DNA of 64,000 nt from Struthidea cinerea (GCA_013397865.1 VZTI01001288.1:377834-441833); one strand, 5' to 3'. Numbered from the stretch's first letter, positions 47,582 to 60,879 are shown. The notes: generated by a model not told the origin, from the sequence alone. Numbers and translations are program-made.

Positions 47582-47863
47582 AGTGAGTTGGTGGTGAATG
47601 GAGCTGCATCCAGCTGGCAGCTGGTCACCAGTGGTGTCCCCCGGGGCTGAGGTTTGGGGTCATGCCTTTATCAACGATGTGGACGAGGGGATTGAGTGCA
47701 CCCTCAGTGCTTTTGCAGGTAGCACTAAGCTGATCTGCTGGAGAGCGGGAAGGGGGATCCCCTCTGCAGAGGGATCTGGGCAGGCTGGATCGATGGGCTG
47801 AGGCCAGGTTCAACAAGGTCACGAGCTGGATCCTGCACTTGGGTCACAACCCCGTGCATGGCA
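47582..47863 (+). pseudogene. Decayed CR1 ORF2 (reverse transcriptase) fragment
   Basis: Translated from 47,598, the plus strand includes FINDVDEGIECTLSAFAG followed by STKL. This corresponds to the part of the CR1 reverse-transcriptase domain around its catalytic motif. At the expected active-site F-A-D-D position the sequence reads F-A-G-S (47,712-47,723), so both aspartates are lost. Several in-line deletions remove short blocks before the finger around 47,664, after STKL, and near 47,805. CAGGCTGGATCGATGGGCTG and CACTTGGGTCACAACCCC are further CR1 ORF2 blocks. It is a non-functional LINE fossil that joins neither the upstream nor the downstream CR1 3' ends. Confidence 0.88.
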
Positions 47864-49007
47864 CTTTTTAAATTCCCACTTATGTAATGGAACCTTATTA
47901 CAGCCAGTTTGCTCTGATACGCAGGGCAACCTATTAAATCCAGCCCAGAACCCAATAAGATACCCCTTAATACACTACTAAAGCTGCCTGGGCAGTCTCC
48001 AGGGGGCTGGTGGGATTTGCTATCCACAGCCCAGACTGGTCACAGGAAATTTCCTTCCTTTGAGGCCGTTTGGCTAGAGGGTCTGACAAATGCCTGGATG
48101 GTAAGGAAATGTAAACCAGTCCCAGGTGCTGCCAGGGCTTTGCCAAGGCTCATCTGTTCCCCTCCAGGAATTCTGCCACCGTGGTGCTCAGAGGCAGCCA
48201 GAACCAGATCCAAGGGGCACCCTCAAGGCTGTCTCAGCTCTCGGTGTAACCCAGCACCTTCCCTTCCAACCACAAATGCCCAGGGTGCTTTTCCTGTCCT
48301 TCTTTTATTTCCCTTTCTCTCCTGTTTCAGCGAGGATGACAAATAATGTTTTAAGCTCATCAAGGAAATGACCTCATATTTTAAGTTCTTTCCTGGGGCA
48401 GCTTTTAATATTTAAATATATGGGTGTGCTTTTCTGCTTCTTTCTTCTCTCCTACACATCCGATAAACAGCTTCCCCTCCAGAAAAGAGCAGAGGGTGAT
48501 ATCATAGCTCACGGAAATGCACTTGTTGCTCCAGCCCTCCTTGTGTTTCTGAGGGCTCGCTCAAATTTCACTGAAGTTGGCTCTATTTCAAAGCCTCGGA
48601 TGATGGATCACTGGGCCAGGTTTCTCCTCTTGCTTTTGCCATTCCAGAGGTATATAAGGCAGGAAAATTAATAACGCTGTGATTTTACTGGGGAATGTTA
48701 AGCATTAGCAATCACGCACTCATGGATGTCGGTATTTGCCATGACCACCTTGCTGGCTCATTGAAGCACTTCCCTCTTTCCCTCTCTGTGATGTTTGGGG
48801 TCCTGCAGGAAGGAAGGAAGGAAGGAAGGAAGGAAGGAAGGAAGGAAGGAAGGAAGGAAGGAAGGAAGGAGGCATTTTTGATAGGGGTATGAGTGACCTC
48901 ACCTACCCATCGCTCCTGTATTAGCCAGCTCCCATTTTAGTCAATGGAGAGACACTGGCACCTCCATGATGCAGACTGTAGATTTTCACAACTTCTCTGG
49001 AGATTTA
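47864..49007. other. Unique non-coding sequence with a GGAA microsatellite
   Basis: No gene is recognised. Contains the (GGAA)n array at 48,808-48,872. The longest open frame is 109 codons and unrecognised. Confidence 0.5.
48808..48872. repeat. (GGAA)n tetranucleotide microsatellite
   Basis: Sixteen GGAA units, 65 bp, without interruption. The plus strand is all purine. GGAA is also the core recognised by ETS-family transcription factors, so tandem arrays can act as enhancers in some contexts. That role is inference here. Confidence 0.97.
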
Positions 49008-49300
49008 GAATCATCACAGAACCATGGGATGGACAAGGTTGGAAAGGACATGAAAGATCATCTCATTCCAACAGGGACGCCTCTCACCAGACCGGGTTGC
49101 TCAGAGCTCCATCCAACCTGACCTTTAACACCTCCAGAGGTGGGGCATCCACAGCTTCTCCGGGCAACCTGTGCCAGGGCCTCACCACCCTCATAATAAA
49201 GAAATTTTCCTAGTATCTCATCTAACCCTTTCAGTTTGAAGCCATTCCTCCTATGCCTTATCACTGCAAGCTCATGTAATCAGTCCCTCTTCCTCTCTTC
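49008..49300 (-). mobile_element. CR1 LINE fragment with 3' tail
   Basis: The plus strand starts AATCATCACAGAACCATGGG and continues with GGTTGGAAAGGACATGAAAG, GGGTTGCTCAGAGCTCC and ATCCAACCTGACC. GTGGGGCATCCACAGCTTC, GCCAGGGCCTCACCACCC, TTCAGTTTGAAGCCATTCC and TAATCAGTCCCTCTTCC follow. It is a minus-strand copy of about 290 bp with normal block order. Confidence 0.95.
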
Positions 49301-49920
49301 ACTAAGTACAGATATTGTTGAGATGAAATCTGCCCCAGCTGCCTTAGCTGAGGGCCCACATCAGCAGTTCATGGGATAAAAAGGAATTAAACCATCCATT
49401 CCCACACCTCTGAGCTTCATGGCAGCTGCCTCAGAGTTCCAACCTTCAGCCCTGCCCAGGACTCAGCAAAGAGCAGCTCCCTGGGCCGCCTGCAGAGAAG
49501 CACTGGCAGGGCAGAGATTGGGGCGTTATGGGAACAGCGGCACTCAGCATTTCACTGGGGAGATAAAGGGCTAGCCAAGAAAAGATAACTTCACGCAGAA
49601 CATATTTCAGGGTTGATTATTATTATGGCTACTGCTGTACTGAGTCTCTTCTGCTGCATGAAATCGGGAACATCATGCAGCTTTGCAGCCTTTCGTCAGC
49701 AATATCCCTCCCAGGCCAGCAAGCCAATGTTTTATGAAAAGACACATGTCACTTTTTAAAGCCTAGTTATCACAAACCGCTAGATGTCTTCTGATCCTGT
49801 CCAAAGTCATTCTATAAAACCGAAGATTATTAAAAATCTCATTTAATAAAGCCTGACACTTACAGTTTTTCTTTTTGGGGAAGAGAAGGAGGAGATTTAC
49901 ATTCCATTATAGCTTCCCTA
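49301..49920. other. Unique non-coding spacer between two CR1 copies
   Basis: Six hundred bases with no recognised gene or repeat. Open frames are short. Confidence 0.6.
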
Positions 49921-50022
49921 ACATCCCATCACTGGAAAAGTTCAAGGCCAGGTTGGATGGGGTGGGAACTGTATGGTCTTTAAGGTCCTTTCCAACCCAA
50001 ACCATTCCAGGATTCTGTGATC
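49921..50022 (+). mobile_element. CR1 LINE fragment, short and internally deleted
   Basis: ACATCCCATCACTGGAAAAG, TTCAAGGCCAGGTTGGATGG and GTCTTTAAGGTCCTTTCC mark it, and the tail CCAGGATTCTGTGATCTG ends it. The block between the TTGGATGG and GGGAACT motifs (normally carrying AACCTGGTCTAGTGG) is missing. It is a sense-orientation relic. Confidence 0.92.
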
Positions 50023-52308
50023 TGCAAAACTAAAGTAAGAAGAGGGAGAGCCGTGGTGCTTGGTGATCTTTGTCTCAGGGATGCTGATTCAATCTGCATT
50101 TTATAAATTAACTTCATTTCTGTAACCTGTCAGAGCACCCGACACAAAAAAAGTCAGAATAACTCTGTTTAAGGGAGATTCTGAGGGAGATGAATCCACA
50201 GGAACTCTAAGGAGGGTTAGGTATCAGGTTTGCATCCAAACCCCAGCCAGTGGAAAAAGGATGACATCTCCGTGATTATGTTTCTCCAGCCATTTCATTA
50301 ATTCCTTTGCCACCTGGACGTAAAGCGCTACTTCCTCCTCCCTCCAGAGAATTCAGTCATCTGGTTTGTGCACCAGTGGTGATAAAAAATCTACCATTCG
50401 AGTTAGGCTCAGGATGAAGATATTTAAAGACAGGCAGACAGGCTGAGGCAAAGGCAGCTGGTTCTGGGAGACTGCTAAAGGCCCACAGATGACACAGGCT
50501 GACTGCCTCGAGCTGTGGTGTGAATAGTGCTTCAGGGCTTGGTTGCTGGAGATGAGGTTTTTGAATGGCTCAAATGCATTTTTAATATGTTCAGGCACCT
50601 TTATGCTCCATCCCTCTGGCACACAAGCTGCACCCATGAGGCAGCACTTTGGGGCTACTGGGATTTAAGAAATAATTTCTTATCCAAACCATAACTGAAG
50701 AAGCTTCACCGCCAAATCACTGCAGCTGACTCCATCTGGCCATTGGGACTGGGATGAATTTTGGTCCAGGATGGTGGGAATGGATGAAGGGGGAGACTCA
50801 TAAACTAAGGAAAGCTGTGCTTGAGGTGGCACTGTGCTATGGCAAGTCTCACTTAGCACACACTTCCATTAACAGAGAAAAGGAAGCAATATGCCTGAAA
50901 ACTCAAATAATGCAGAGTTTCCAGCTTGAATGCAGAGATGTTGGTTAGTTCTGCACAATTTCAGTGTGTTTAGGAGGGGACGAGTCCTACATCTGAAGGC
51001 ACACACCTGAGAACTTCTTTTAGCACAATTTTAATGAGCTGCTCGTGTCATCAAGGAAGAAACCAACCAAGCGGAAAGGCCAGCAAAGGAACTCTCAGCC
51101 AGGGCAAAGCAGTAAAGTCATAACTCAGAGGAAAAAGGAGCAGCAGACTTCAAAGTAAGGATGAGGTGATTTTCGATGCACCTGGATGTCACTTCCCCCC
51201 CAGCTCACCATCCGTGTTCCGTGTCGGCAGAAATATTTTGGAGCCCTCAAGCGCAACAGCAAGGACTTGGGAACAGATCCAGAGTGCAGTGAGAGCTTTC
51301 AGTAACCTCAGCGATCATGAACTCAGGCCCAGTGTGATAGACTAGTGGTTTGCTCATTTGGGTTTTGTTTCTCAGGTAAAACTTTTCACCTCCTCGTTCG
51401 GCGAGAACAAGTCATTAGACATTTTTTTTAGGATCTTGATTTGCTTGTGTGCGAGTTGACAGCCCAGGAGTATTTGCCAAAAGTTGGTAAAGTGCCAAGT
51501 TTTCATTAAACCTCTTGTAAACCCCAAACTGCCGTCCTGCGAGGCTACATCTGGCAGGGAAGCCATCTGTGATTCGTATAGTCTTGCTCCAACAAAACGA
51601 CAACAGTGTGAAAAACTCTTTTCTCTGGTCGGCAGTGAACTGTAAAAGTAACATTAGTAATAGCTTCTGCAGGCTCAGTAATGACATAATTGACATTGGC
51701 TGAAAGCAAAAGCCCCAGCAGCGAGGTCTTGCCAAGGCTCTGGGTTGATTCATATCATCCTTCAAAAATACAGGTCATAGTCAAGAGCCCTCTTGGACGC
51801 TGCTTCTCACGTGAGTGGCGAGGCTGCTCCTCCCGAGCAGAGACTGCGGCAAAATCTCACAGAGTAGGAGCCTCCCGACCCCACCCCTGGCAAAACACAC
51901 CCCACAAAAAAAACCCCAAAAAAGCGCTGCTCTGCTTGACTGAAGCCATTTGCTCGATCCATAAACAAGCTCTGTATTTGCAATTGTTTGAAAACCTGCA
52001 GCTTCACCGCGAAGTGCACATTGCACCCAGCAATCTCTTATATCTGTAGCAACATGACCTGGTGCATTTTATTTAATGCAGAGCCCTAGTAAGGAGACTG
52101 GGCTCCAAGCCATCTGCACATATGTTTCTTGGATGCCTGATATTTTCATTTTGCTTCAGATGAGCTGCACTGTTAGGGGGCTCCCATTTATAGCATCCGG
52201 GATTTTTTCCAGTGTGTGTTGTGCTCACCCTGTCTGCAAACCTCTCTTTCGCCCTCAACCTCCTTCACCCCCACGACTCAAAAAACACAAACCCCAGCAG
52301 ATGTCCAT

Positions 52309-52354
52309 AAAAAAAAAAAAGAAAAAAAAAAAAAAAGAGAGAGAAAGAGAGAGA
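52309..52354. repeat. Poly-A with GA-rich end
   Basis: Long A runs broken by single G, ending in a GAGAGAAAGAGAGAG stretch. The plus strand is all purine over about 45 bp. Confidence 0.9.
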
Positions 52355-55300
52355 CAAAAAGCACTGATTTGCTCAAATCTCTTGCTAAAGAAACCATTTC
52401 CCAGCTCCCTTTGTATTTAAAAGCTTGAGGCCCCTGTTTTAGAGAAATCCTAGAAATACAATTTAAAGACCTCGGTGGGACCGTGCAGCGCTGAGAGACT
52501 GTGTGCTTACTGATGGGGAATGTTTAGAAAAACAACACCTAATGCCACCAAGGTTTCCATTTGCACCTCTGCTGCTCTACACCTTTCATGGAGCGCCTGG
52601 CTTGCAAAGCAGGAGCTTTTCCTGCGTTATTTAGACAAGTAAGTGACAAAAAAACACTGGACCGTAGCCTGAACTCTTAACTAAACCTTTAGACCTTCCT
52701 GATTCAGGCAGCAAGTAAGTGGGGGTTTAAGCAGCTGAGGAAAGACCAAAAGAGGATGAAAAAGGCAGAAAGAGAACAAAGGACTATAGGGTAGCACAAA
52801 CTGAGTGCCTGATTCTGACCCTCCCCTGCAGCAGGAGTGAATCCACATTTGTGGAGATCAGAGGTGGCTCTTTGCTGAGTGATGGGCTCCAGAGTGCAGG
52901 AGGGGGACAAAGGACCACTGATAACGTAATTTTTGTTTTGGAACATGTCAGGGCCAAGTGGCCAAATCCAGAGCTGTTATCAAGGGGTGTCCCTCTCTTG
53001 AACTCCCTCCTGCTCAGCGTGCCTGGGAGTTTGATGTGGGAAAAGATGTAAAAATCAAAGCCCACACCTGAGCTGAGGTGTGACGGGCCAGCTGTTGTTC
53101 TCAGACATGACAGTAATAAGGGCTGGGCTGGCTGGTGAGACATCTCACCATGTACTTGGCGTCCTCATGAGGTCACCTCTGCATCCCTCTCTTTGTCCCT
53201 GTGCTTGCGAGACTCCCAGGGCCAGATTGGAAAAGGGATTTATGTCTCCGAGCTCCGTTTCTCCTGCAGTTCCCTCCTCCTGCCGGCCCCGGTGCCAGAG
53301 GCAGAGCCCACACAGGCTGCCAGACTGACTGTGCTGAGCCCAAGGTCGGGATGCTGGGAACAGACTCCAAATATGCCCTTCTGTGTCTGCAGCGTCCACT
53401 GGCTCTTCCCTTTGGCGTGGCTGGGAGTGCCCACGGGCCGTGAGCTGTGGTCTCTTTTTTGTTTCACACTGGCTCCTCTACAGGAGCCTTCGGGGCCCGT
53501 TCGTGGCCGGCTCGTTGGGTGGGAGGCAGGGAATTCACAATCCTGCCAGGGCCTGTCTGCCAGAGCTCCCAGCTGGCAGGGCAGCCCTGCTCCTCAAAGG
53601 GAAGGTGGTGGTCCCTTGTCAGCAGCAGTGCTGCTGGACGGTTGTGCAAGCCCGGCATGAGGCAGGGAGGCATCCCCAACACGGATCTGTGACATGGGTA
53701 TGCCGGGACAACTGAGCCCAAAGGATGCTTTCCAAAAATAAAGCCATCCTCTCCCCCAGCAAGGCTTGAAAGGCCCCAGCAGCTCCTGTGCTGCTGGCTG
53801 TGTTGGACACGTCTGTGCTGCTGAGGAGGGCCCAGAAGCACCAGGAATGCCAGACATTCTCCGTGTCGCAGGGACAACATTTCTTGGTGTGCCCGGGAGA
53901 GCCCAGTGTTTTGGGACTGGCCAGATTTCCTCAAGCAATGGGGACTTGAAGCTGGCCATTCCAGAGCTGCCTTCCTGGTACATAGCAGACTTTTCTGAGG
54001 CTTTCAGCTCGATGGCACCCTGCAAACCACTCCCCAGGGCCCCTCCAGAAGCCATTCCCACCAGCTGGCTGAGCATTAACTCACTGGCCTTGCTCGAGCG
54101 GGGTCGCAGCTGATTGCAAAAGGGAAAATGTGTAATGCAGGCAGGGAAATAGGCAACATGAGCAGAAACCTGGTCAAGGGTGGTCACTTCCTCCGTTTGT
54201 ATGAGGATTCAGGAAGTCCATTACAAAGCACTCCATCACTGTCACTTAATTCCAGCTAGATTACAGAAGATTAATAGTTCTGCTCCTTCTCCCCGCTGCC
54301 TGCATGTGCAGAGGGTGGTGCTACCAGCCCCTCTCTATGTGCCAGGTAGAGTTCCCAAGGGCTTTGAAGAGCACTCTTTTACTCTCTAATTCCTTAATAA
54401 TCTGAGACAAATCATCCCAGGAGCCATCAGTGTACTAGAGCACGCTGATGGAGGAGACACATGGTGGGAACAGCAGGTGACCAGGGACGTGTCTTTGGGC
54501 AGCAGGGAGGAGGCTGTGATGCCGTGGCATGACCTGGCTGTGCTGCCTGGAGCAGGGACCCTCTTTTATTGTCTTGTCCCTCAAGCTGGTGTTACTGTCA
54601 CTGCACACCATGAAGAACTCAGGGATACAGCACTGAAGGGATAAGCAAGGCCATTAAATGCTGCATTCCTGCCTTTGGCCCCAAACTCGTGGTCCTGAGG
54701 GATCCAACCTGATCTCCAGATGACTTGCAGCTTCTTCTTTTGCTTTTCTAAAAATCTTTTCCCAGGTAACCCGACTTTGATGTGAATTAGCTCTGAGTAG
54801 GGAAGTCATATGAGCAACCACGAGCAAAAATGGGTATTTGCCAGTGTCTTACACTTCCTCTTCCTATTTTACACACCTTGGACCCAAGCATCAGGTAGTC
54901 TGGTGTAATTAGCTGAGCATGGTGTTACTATTCACATAACCTCCATAATTTCAGCAGCTCCTCCACTTTCCACTAGGAATATGATGCACATGGCTACTCA
55001 CCAGGCAAAATTCGGGGGAGTTCTGTGTGATATGTTGGTCCAGGAAGGGGAAGCAGGACTGACCCAAAGTGCCTCAGCCATATCTGCTCCTGGGGAAGTT
55101 CTGCTGTAGGTTCATGCCTCCAAATGAGGCTTTGGAAAGACTCTGAATGGATTCAAATCTGGTGAGTAGTTCCTGTGAAAAGAGAGAGCCCTGGCAAGCA
55201 TCTCTACTTCTCTATCAGTGTTTCTTAAATGCAAAGGTTGGCCATGGAAACGCTGCAATGTTTCATTTTGTTGTTTTTCCTGAATGTTCACCTGTTTCAG

Positions 55301-56253
55301 ATCTGCTTTTCATCATGCTTCAGTTTCAAAAATTAACTTGAACCAAAGGAGAAGGTTATCCAAAAAGATTATACGGCCCCCAGATGAAGGTAAAAGTTTT
55401 ATCTCACGTCTAGCCAAAAGTTTCATTTTGACCCACTAGTGAATGTTTCTAGGATTGTTTCTTCCATTTCAGTGCTAAAACAAGTAAGTTATTATCATTG
55501 GGCTAGACACAAACTAACATTCCCTCCCCAGCAGGACTGTAAGAACCACAGCAGAAGAAACATAAGCCAAGGTGATTAATTATTACTGTAATTATCAACA
55601 TTGCTGCTGTAACAACTTTTTGCGTGGGCAAATCTTGGTGGTAAAGGTGGTAGGAACTCCCTGGCCTGGGATCCAGTGGCATGGACCCATTTTCCTTCAG
55701 GGAATGCCACTGGGGATGCCAAAATACCTGGTGGCCCCTCTACTCCATCTGCTTGGCTCCTGCACAGGACGGCCAGCAGACAGATAATGAAAAAAAGGGT
55801 CAGGGAGCCGGGAGAACGGAATGTCAGACCAAATATCTTGGACAAAAACGTGCAGGTTGTTCTGATCAACCCCTCTGAGAAATTGTCTGCTGAAAGACTT
55901 GGGCGCTTCTGTACCTTATAGTTCACACATCATAATTTATGTGCCTTGTCCAGCATTTTTCCTGGTCGTAATCGTATAAAGGGTCTTAGTTCACCAGTGG
56001 ATCTGGATCCTGTGGTGATACAAAATGCAAGGATAAGCCCTGTGCCTTAACAGGAGAAAAGCGTGGTCCTAGAGCCATTTTTCCCCTATGATCCTTCAGG
56101 GCTGGCCCTTAGTTCACCGCTGGCCAAAAAAACCCCACAAAGGCTTGTTTCTTTCTTCTTCCAGAGCTTCTTATTCCACTCAGGACGCGTTATTATTTTA
56201 AACTTAACAGGAATTTAATCAGAAAGGAGTGACGCAGCGACTAGTCACCAGCT

Positions 56254-56269
56254 GAGCTCTGCAGAGCTC
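56254..56269. other. 16-bp perfect palindrome
   Basis: GAGCTCTGCAGAGCTC is its own reverse complement and has no loop. It stops exactly at 56,253 and 56,270, where the bases no longer pair. Confidence 0.8.
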
Positions 56270-56742
56270 TGAGGGATGGGGCCAAGCCCCAGCCCAGCCT
56301 GCCAGGGCTCTCTTTTGGGTTTGGAAATCATTACTGTTGCCTCCCGCGGACGCCCCGTGGCCGTGGCAGCTGATTGAAGTAACGGGGGAATGAAAACCCT
56401 TCACCTGCTGTGGCCCTCGCTCAGCTTCCCTCCCTGCCAAGCCCTGTCCTTGCTGGTAGCAGCCTGGAAAGGCCCAAAGTGTCTTAAAACTGTGGCAGAT
56501 GTTTTGTTTTAATAGGTGGGGGAGGAGAGGGGAAGGAAAGGGAATCGGTGACAGGCGGTGAAGAAGAAAGGTAGGAGGAAAAACAACAAAATGGAACCAT
56601 CTCATCTGCCTTTATCCCTCGATTAGCTGACACGGTAAGCAAGGGTGGCTCAAACTGGTTTATCTGGGAGGGATGATGTGCTGCTGAGTGGAAAACAAGC
56701 TGGAGGTGTTCACCGAGTACTTCCCACTGAGTTAGAGTGCTT

Positions 56743-56771
56743 AAACAAAAAAAAAAAAAAAGAAAAATCCA
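56743..56771. repeat. Poly-A tract
   Basis: A-rich run with a single G, followed by A/G-rich sequence. No element is visible upstream. Confidence 0.8.
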
Positions 56772-59700
56772 GAAAAGTCAGGAAGGTCCCAAAATTTGAC
56801 CCCAAACTAAACTCTGACCCATTTTGTGCCTCATTAATATCATCTCAATTCTCTATCCTGTTCTCATGCCTCTGAGTTCAGTCCGAGATTTTGTTTTAAA
56901 TGTCTCTGAAATATGCAGTTGTTCAGGTCAAGGGTTTTGCTTTGGCACTCACTTAACTATTGCTGGCTGTTCCTGTGCTACAGGAGGTCTGAGAGTATTT
57001 CCAGGTTTATCAGCAGCTTTTATTCTGGAAGTCCCTCCCTTAACCCGGCATTTTTGTGTGTGTTGCTGATAACCCATGTCTGAAATAATCTGTGCCTTGC
57101 TGGGATACACCTGGGTGTGAAAAAAAGGATTTGCCAGAGGGGTCCAATTTTGCCATCTCTGTTCCTGCCTAGGAGGCTTCTGAGTTCATGAAGATCTTTA
57201 GATGTAATGAAGCAAATCCTCAGTGAAATACCCGTGAGCTTCAGGCCCCAAGTCCTGCAGTGGGGATTATTTAATCGAGCATTTTCCGCCTTCCTACTAT
57301 ATCCTGCATTTCTCAGGTGTCTTTAAAGCAAAAACCAAACTGCTCCTTCTCCCCCAACCCCACCAACATCTCTGAAGATGTCCCCTGTTTTTCTTCAGCT
57401 GTGACGCTCCCAAGCCAACAGCAACATCAAAGAAATCTGCAGAGCTTCCCAAGTCAGCAGCAATGGAAAGGAAAGGTGGGATGCCAAGGTTGCTGTGGTA
57501 CAGTGGGAAAGCAGAAAGTTTTCTCCATCTGGTTAAAGGAACTGTAGACAAATACAGCTAATACAGGCACCAAAAAGCATTTCCAACAGATCTCCGGCTC
57601 ACAGGACTCTCTTAGTAGCCACACTGATTATGGAATTTTTAAAAAAGAAATCAGGGATGCAGCCTTCTTGTTCTGATGCAGAAGAAGAAATTTGCTGTTG
57701 AGAAACCCCACCTGCTTTCCATTTTTAGGGCATTTTTCCATTCTTGGGAAAGACTGTGGACAATTGTCTAACTATATAAAAGATGTTTTATTTCCCTTTG
57801 ATTAGAAAAAAAATGATACCCGGGATTTGCAACTGTTCTGAGGACAAAATGTGTGACAAGAATGAATGACTCCTTTTGTCATTAATATGTATGTCTTCAA
57901 GCTAAGCTTCTAGTGGAAAAACTGCTCTAAAGAAGCCTAAATGTGACTTGAAGTCTGATCCTCTGCTAACTTGGCAAATACCTAAGGATGAAGTATGGAG
58001 AAGAGCTAACCTATAAAGTATCCTGTATTTTAACAGCCTGTTTCTCCATTAAGAATTTTTAGACATCAATAGAACGAATTGTCCTGTATTGTATGTTACA
58101 TGTCTGTGTGCTGTAAAAACATTAAGGGTTTTGTCAGCTTTCTACCTTAACCCTTAAAGACGTTCCTGATGTCTGGTGCTCCAGCAAAGTCATTGTCCTC
58201 TGGCCTTTTTTTGGGAGCTGCTGTTGATTTTATGGCTGTGCAGCCACATCGTGGTTTGTTTTCACCCTCGAGGAGATCCAGATGCTGCTGGTGGATTTAT
58301 TACCATTCCTGTTGTTGTTTGCTTGTGAGCTCCTCCATGGACCACGGTGCTCTCAGAGGAAGGAATAAATAAATATCAAGCAAAGAGACACCAGATGATT
58401 CTGTAACTCCAGCCTCAGCAGGGCAGGTTCTACAAGGCAGGGACACCCTGCAAGGGTGAGCTCTAGATGGGTACTGCTCAGCTTGTGTCTCTCTCTGTTG
58501 ACAAGAGCCTGGTTGCTCTGACCAGACTTTGAACCTTCTCTCCAGGATTTTCGGCGCCATCTTCACTCCTTCCTGCTTTGTTCTGGGACGGGGTGACTCC
58601 CTGCGTGTCCTGCCTGACCCGGGAAGCTCTGATAGCCCCACCAGCAGCTCCCACTCACACAATGTTCACGTCGGCCTGGTTGTTTCCTGCACGCCTGACC
58701 TTGAGATAACCACCGTCCACTCCTGCCACGGGTACGGCCTCTCCAGCAGGTTCCCACCAGGCAGGGGCAGCACCAGTTTGTAGTGGACTAATTGTCCATG
58801 TCCTCACCTTAACCCACAACAAATGCAAGGTAACTCCAGTTTCATCGAGTCACGAGAACCCCCAGGTCCCATCACTGTTACCCTGGGACCACATTTGTGC
58901 AGGGCTGCCACACTGGACAGCACCTCGAGCTCAATCCTGCAAATATACATATGTATTTCCCCTGAAATGTCTAACTTTGAGTATGGTTTCGTGGTGGACC
59001 TGCCTGCAAATAGAAACAGAGTAAGAAACTCCTTCCTGCCCTTTCCTGTTCTTCCCAACTGCATGTTGGGCTGTGGAGAAATTGCCCCCACTGAAATTAA
59101 TTCTTTCTCCCTCTAAAATATTGTTTATAGCCCAGATCACCTCCAAGATCTGACTCACACCTTGGCTGTGCAGTTCGGACAAGGGGGGTGGTGGAGCAGC
59201 ACCATTGTGAAGATGCAGAAGGTGTTTCAGCTGTTCTTGTGTTACAACAAATTACTCACTTTAATGATTCAATCAGTCACGACAACCTGCTGGGAGGAGC
59301 ACAAGAGCACTTGGCTGGTGTAACCACCAACCCCACGGTCCTCAGGCTTCAGCTGTGGACCACCAGGGCCGTAAGACGCGGAGAGGAGGGCTGTGAAATG
59401 ATTGACGACTTTCCTCCCTATGGTGGACAACCAAACACGAAATCCTCGCCAGGTATTTGTCCTCAAGAGCGCAGGGAAAAGAACCAACCACCCAGCAAAA
59501 CAGTGCAGCAAGTGAGCATGCATCCTAGCTGTATTTTTTGCTAGTTTTCTTAAAAAAAAAAAAAGGTGATGGCATGTGGATGGTGGACTCAGGATGCTCC
59601 TCAAAAAAAGGCTCTGTGAATTTTAATTTAAAAAGAAAATGTTGAGGCAAAGTGAAGGACTGCAATATTTATGCCAGGCTTTTAATAAGCAAGGGGTAGC

Positions 59701-60815
59701 AGCTGCAGGACTAACCAGGAAATCACCAAGCAGTCGGGGCTTGACCAGCTTGAGGAAGGTGTTTGTGAGCAGCTGGTGACTGAGCCCCGTGACGTAGGTG
59801 GTCCCTTCCAGCCCTGCATGCCTGGGAATGGCCGTGGCTCCCTCCCAAGCCATCGGCACGGATGTATTTACGTTCCCTGCCATGGTATGTGGAGCAGCTC
59901 TGCTGGAGCCAGCAGGTTCTGTACCTGGAAGTCCCACAGGCGACTCCCACACAAGTCTGAAGGGATCACCCAGGCACTGAGATGATGACAGAGCCAGCAA
60001 GGGCTGCAGACTTACCCATGGGGAGGAATCCAGCACCACAGCACCCCAGCAACTCACATCCCCCTCTGCCTTGCGCATTTTTATTGTATGTTACTCTTGA
60101 ACATGAGGAAATCTCACTGTCTGCTAAGGGAGCATTTAGCAGGAGGATAAACAGGCCCTCCTTTCTCTCTCTTTGTGTTCCAACATGGGAGTTCACATCC
60201 TCTGCCTCTTCCTCTCCACTCCTGGCCCTCTGGAAGAGCAAAGCACACCCCAGGGACAGGCACAACAAACAGCGCCGAGGGGCAGCCGAGGAGAACAAAG
60301 AGCCCTTCAGCCCTGTGAAAAGCTTGTCCTGGAAAAGGGAGTCGATCCCAAGGCAGTGCCGGTGCGGGGATTAAAAAAGCACCAGGAAAGTAGAACAAAA
60401 GCAAAGATAACGAGGCTTCAATGGTCCTCTCCTGCATGTCTTGGGCTTCATGCATACGTGGGTTTCCATACATGTGTTGCCAGAAGGGAAACATGAGCCT
60501 TGTTTATAAAAATTACAGCCTTGCATCCGAGTTTAACCCCTACCCTTTGAACAGCAGCCTAAGCTTAGGAACTGCTTTTTGCAGGGCGAGCTGTTCCTCC
60601 GGGCTTGGAGGGAGTGAGCAATTGAAGATTTTCTCACTTCGCCGCTGTCTGCTTTTGTCTCCCAGGATTCCAGAGAACGGTGAGAGCTTTGCAAAGAGCT
60701 GCAGGACTCCCTGTGATTGCATCATTCCCATCCTGCAATCCAAACACAGGCTCCTCTTCCTCTGCCCTTCATGCTCCCAGGGCCAAGAGCCTTGAACCTA
60801 CTTCTGGTACTTACC

Positions 60816-60879
60816 CTTGTGCTTGCCTCTTGTAGTTCACCTTGTAACTACCTCTTGTAACTATGTCTTGTAATTGCTT
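60816..60879. repeat. Decayed minisatellite, about 13-bp period
   Basis: CTTGT recurs at 60,816, 60,829, 60,841, 60,854 and 60,867, a spacing of 13, 12, 13 and 13. Each unit is of the form CTTGTAACTACCT with changes. Another CTTGTA follows at 60,889, off phase. Five units in all. Confidence 0.75.

Noticed and set aside
48695..48902. Short frames with Gly-Arg-Lys-Glu or Pro-Ser-Phe-Leu repeats
   Set aside because: These are translations of the GGAA microsatellite.
53100..54200. GC-richer block with many overlapping long frames, up to 197 codons
   Set aside because: Frames overlap in several phases on both strands, match no known domain, and CpG is not elevated as in a promoter island.
59188..59544. 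118-codon plus-strand frame
   Set aside because: Composition and sequence suggest nothing known. A 111-codon frame on the other strand covers the same bases. An LTR origin was considered, but no termini were found.
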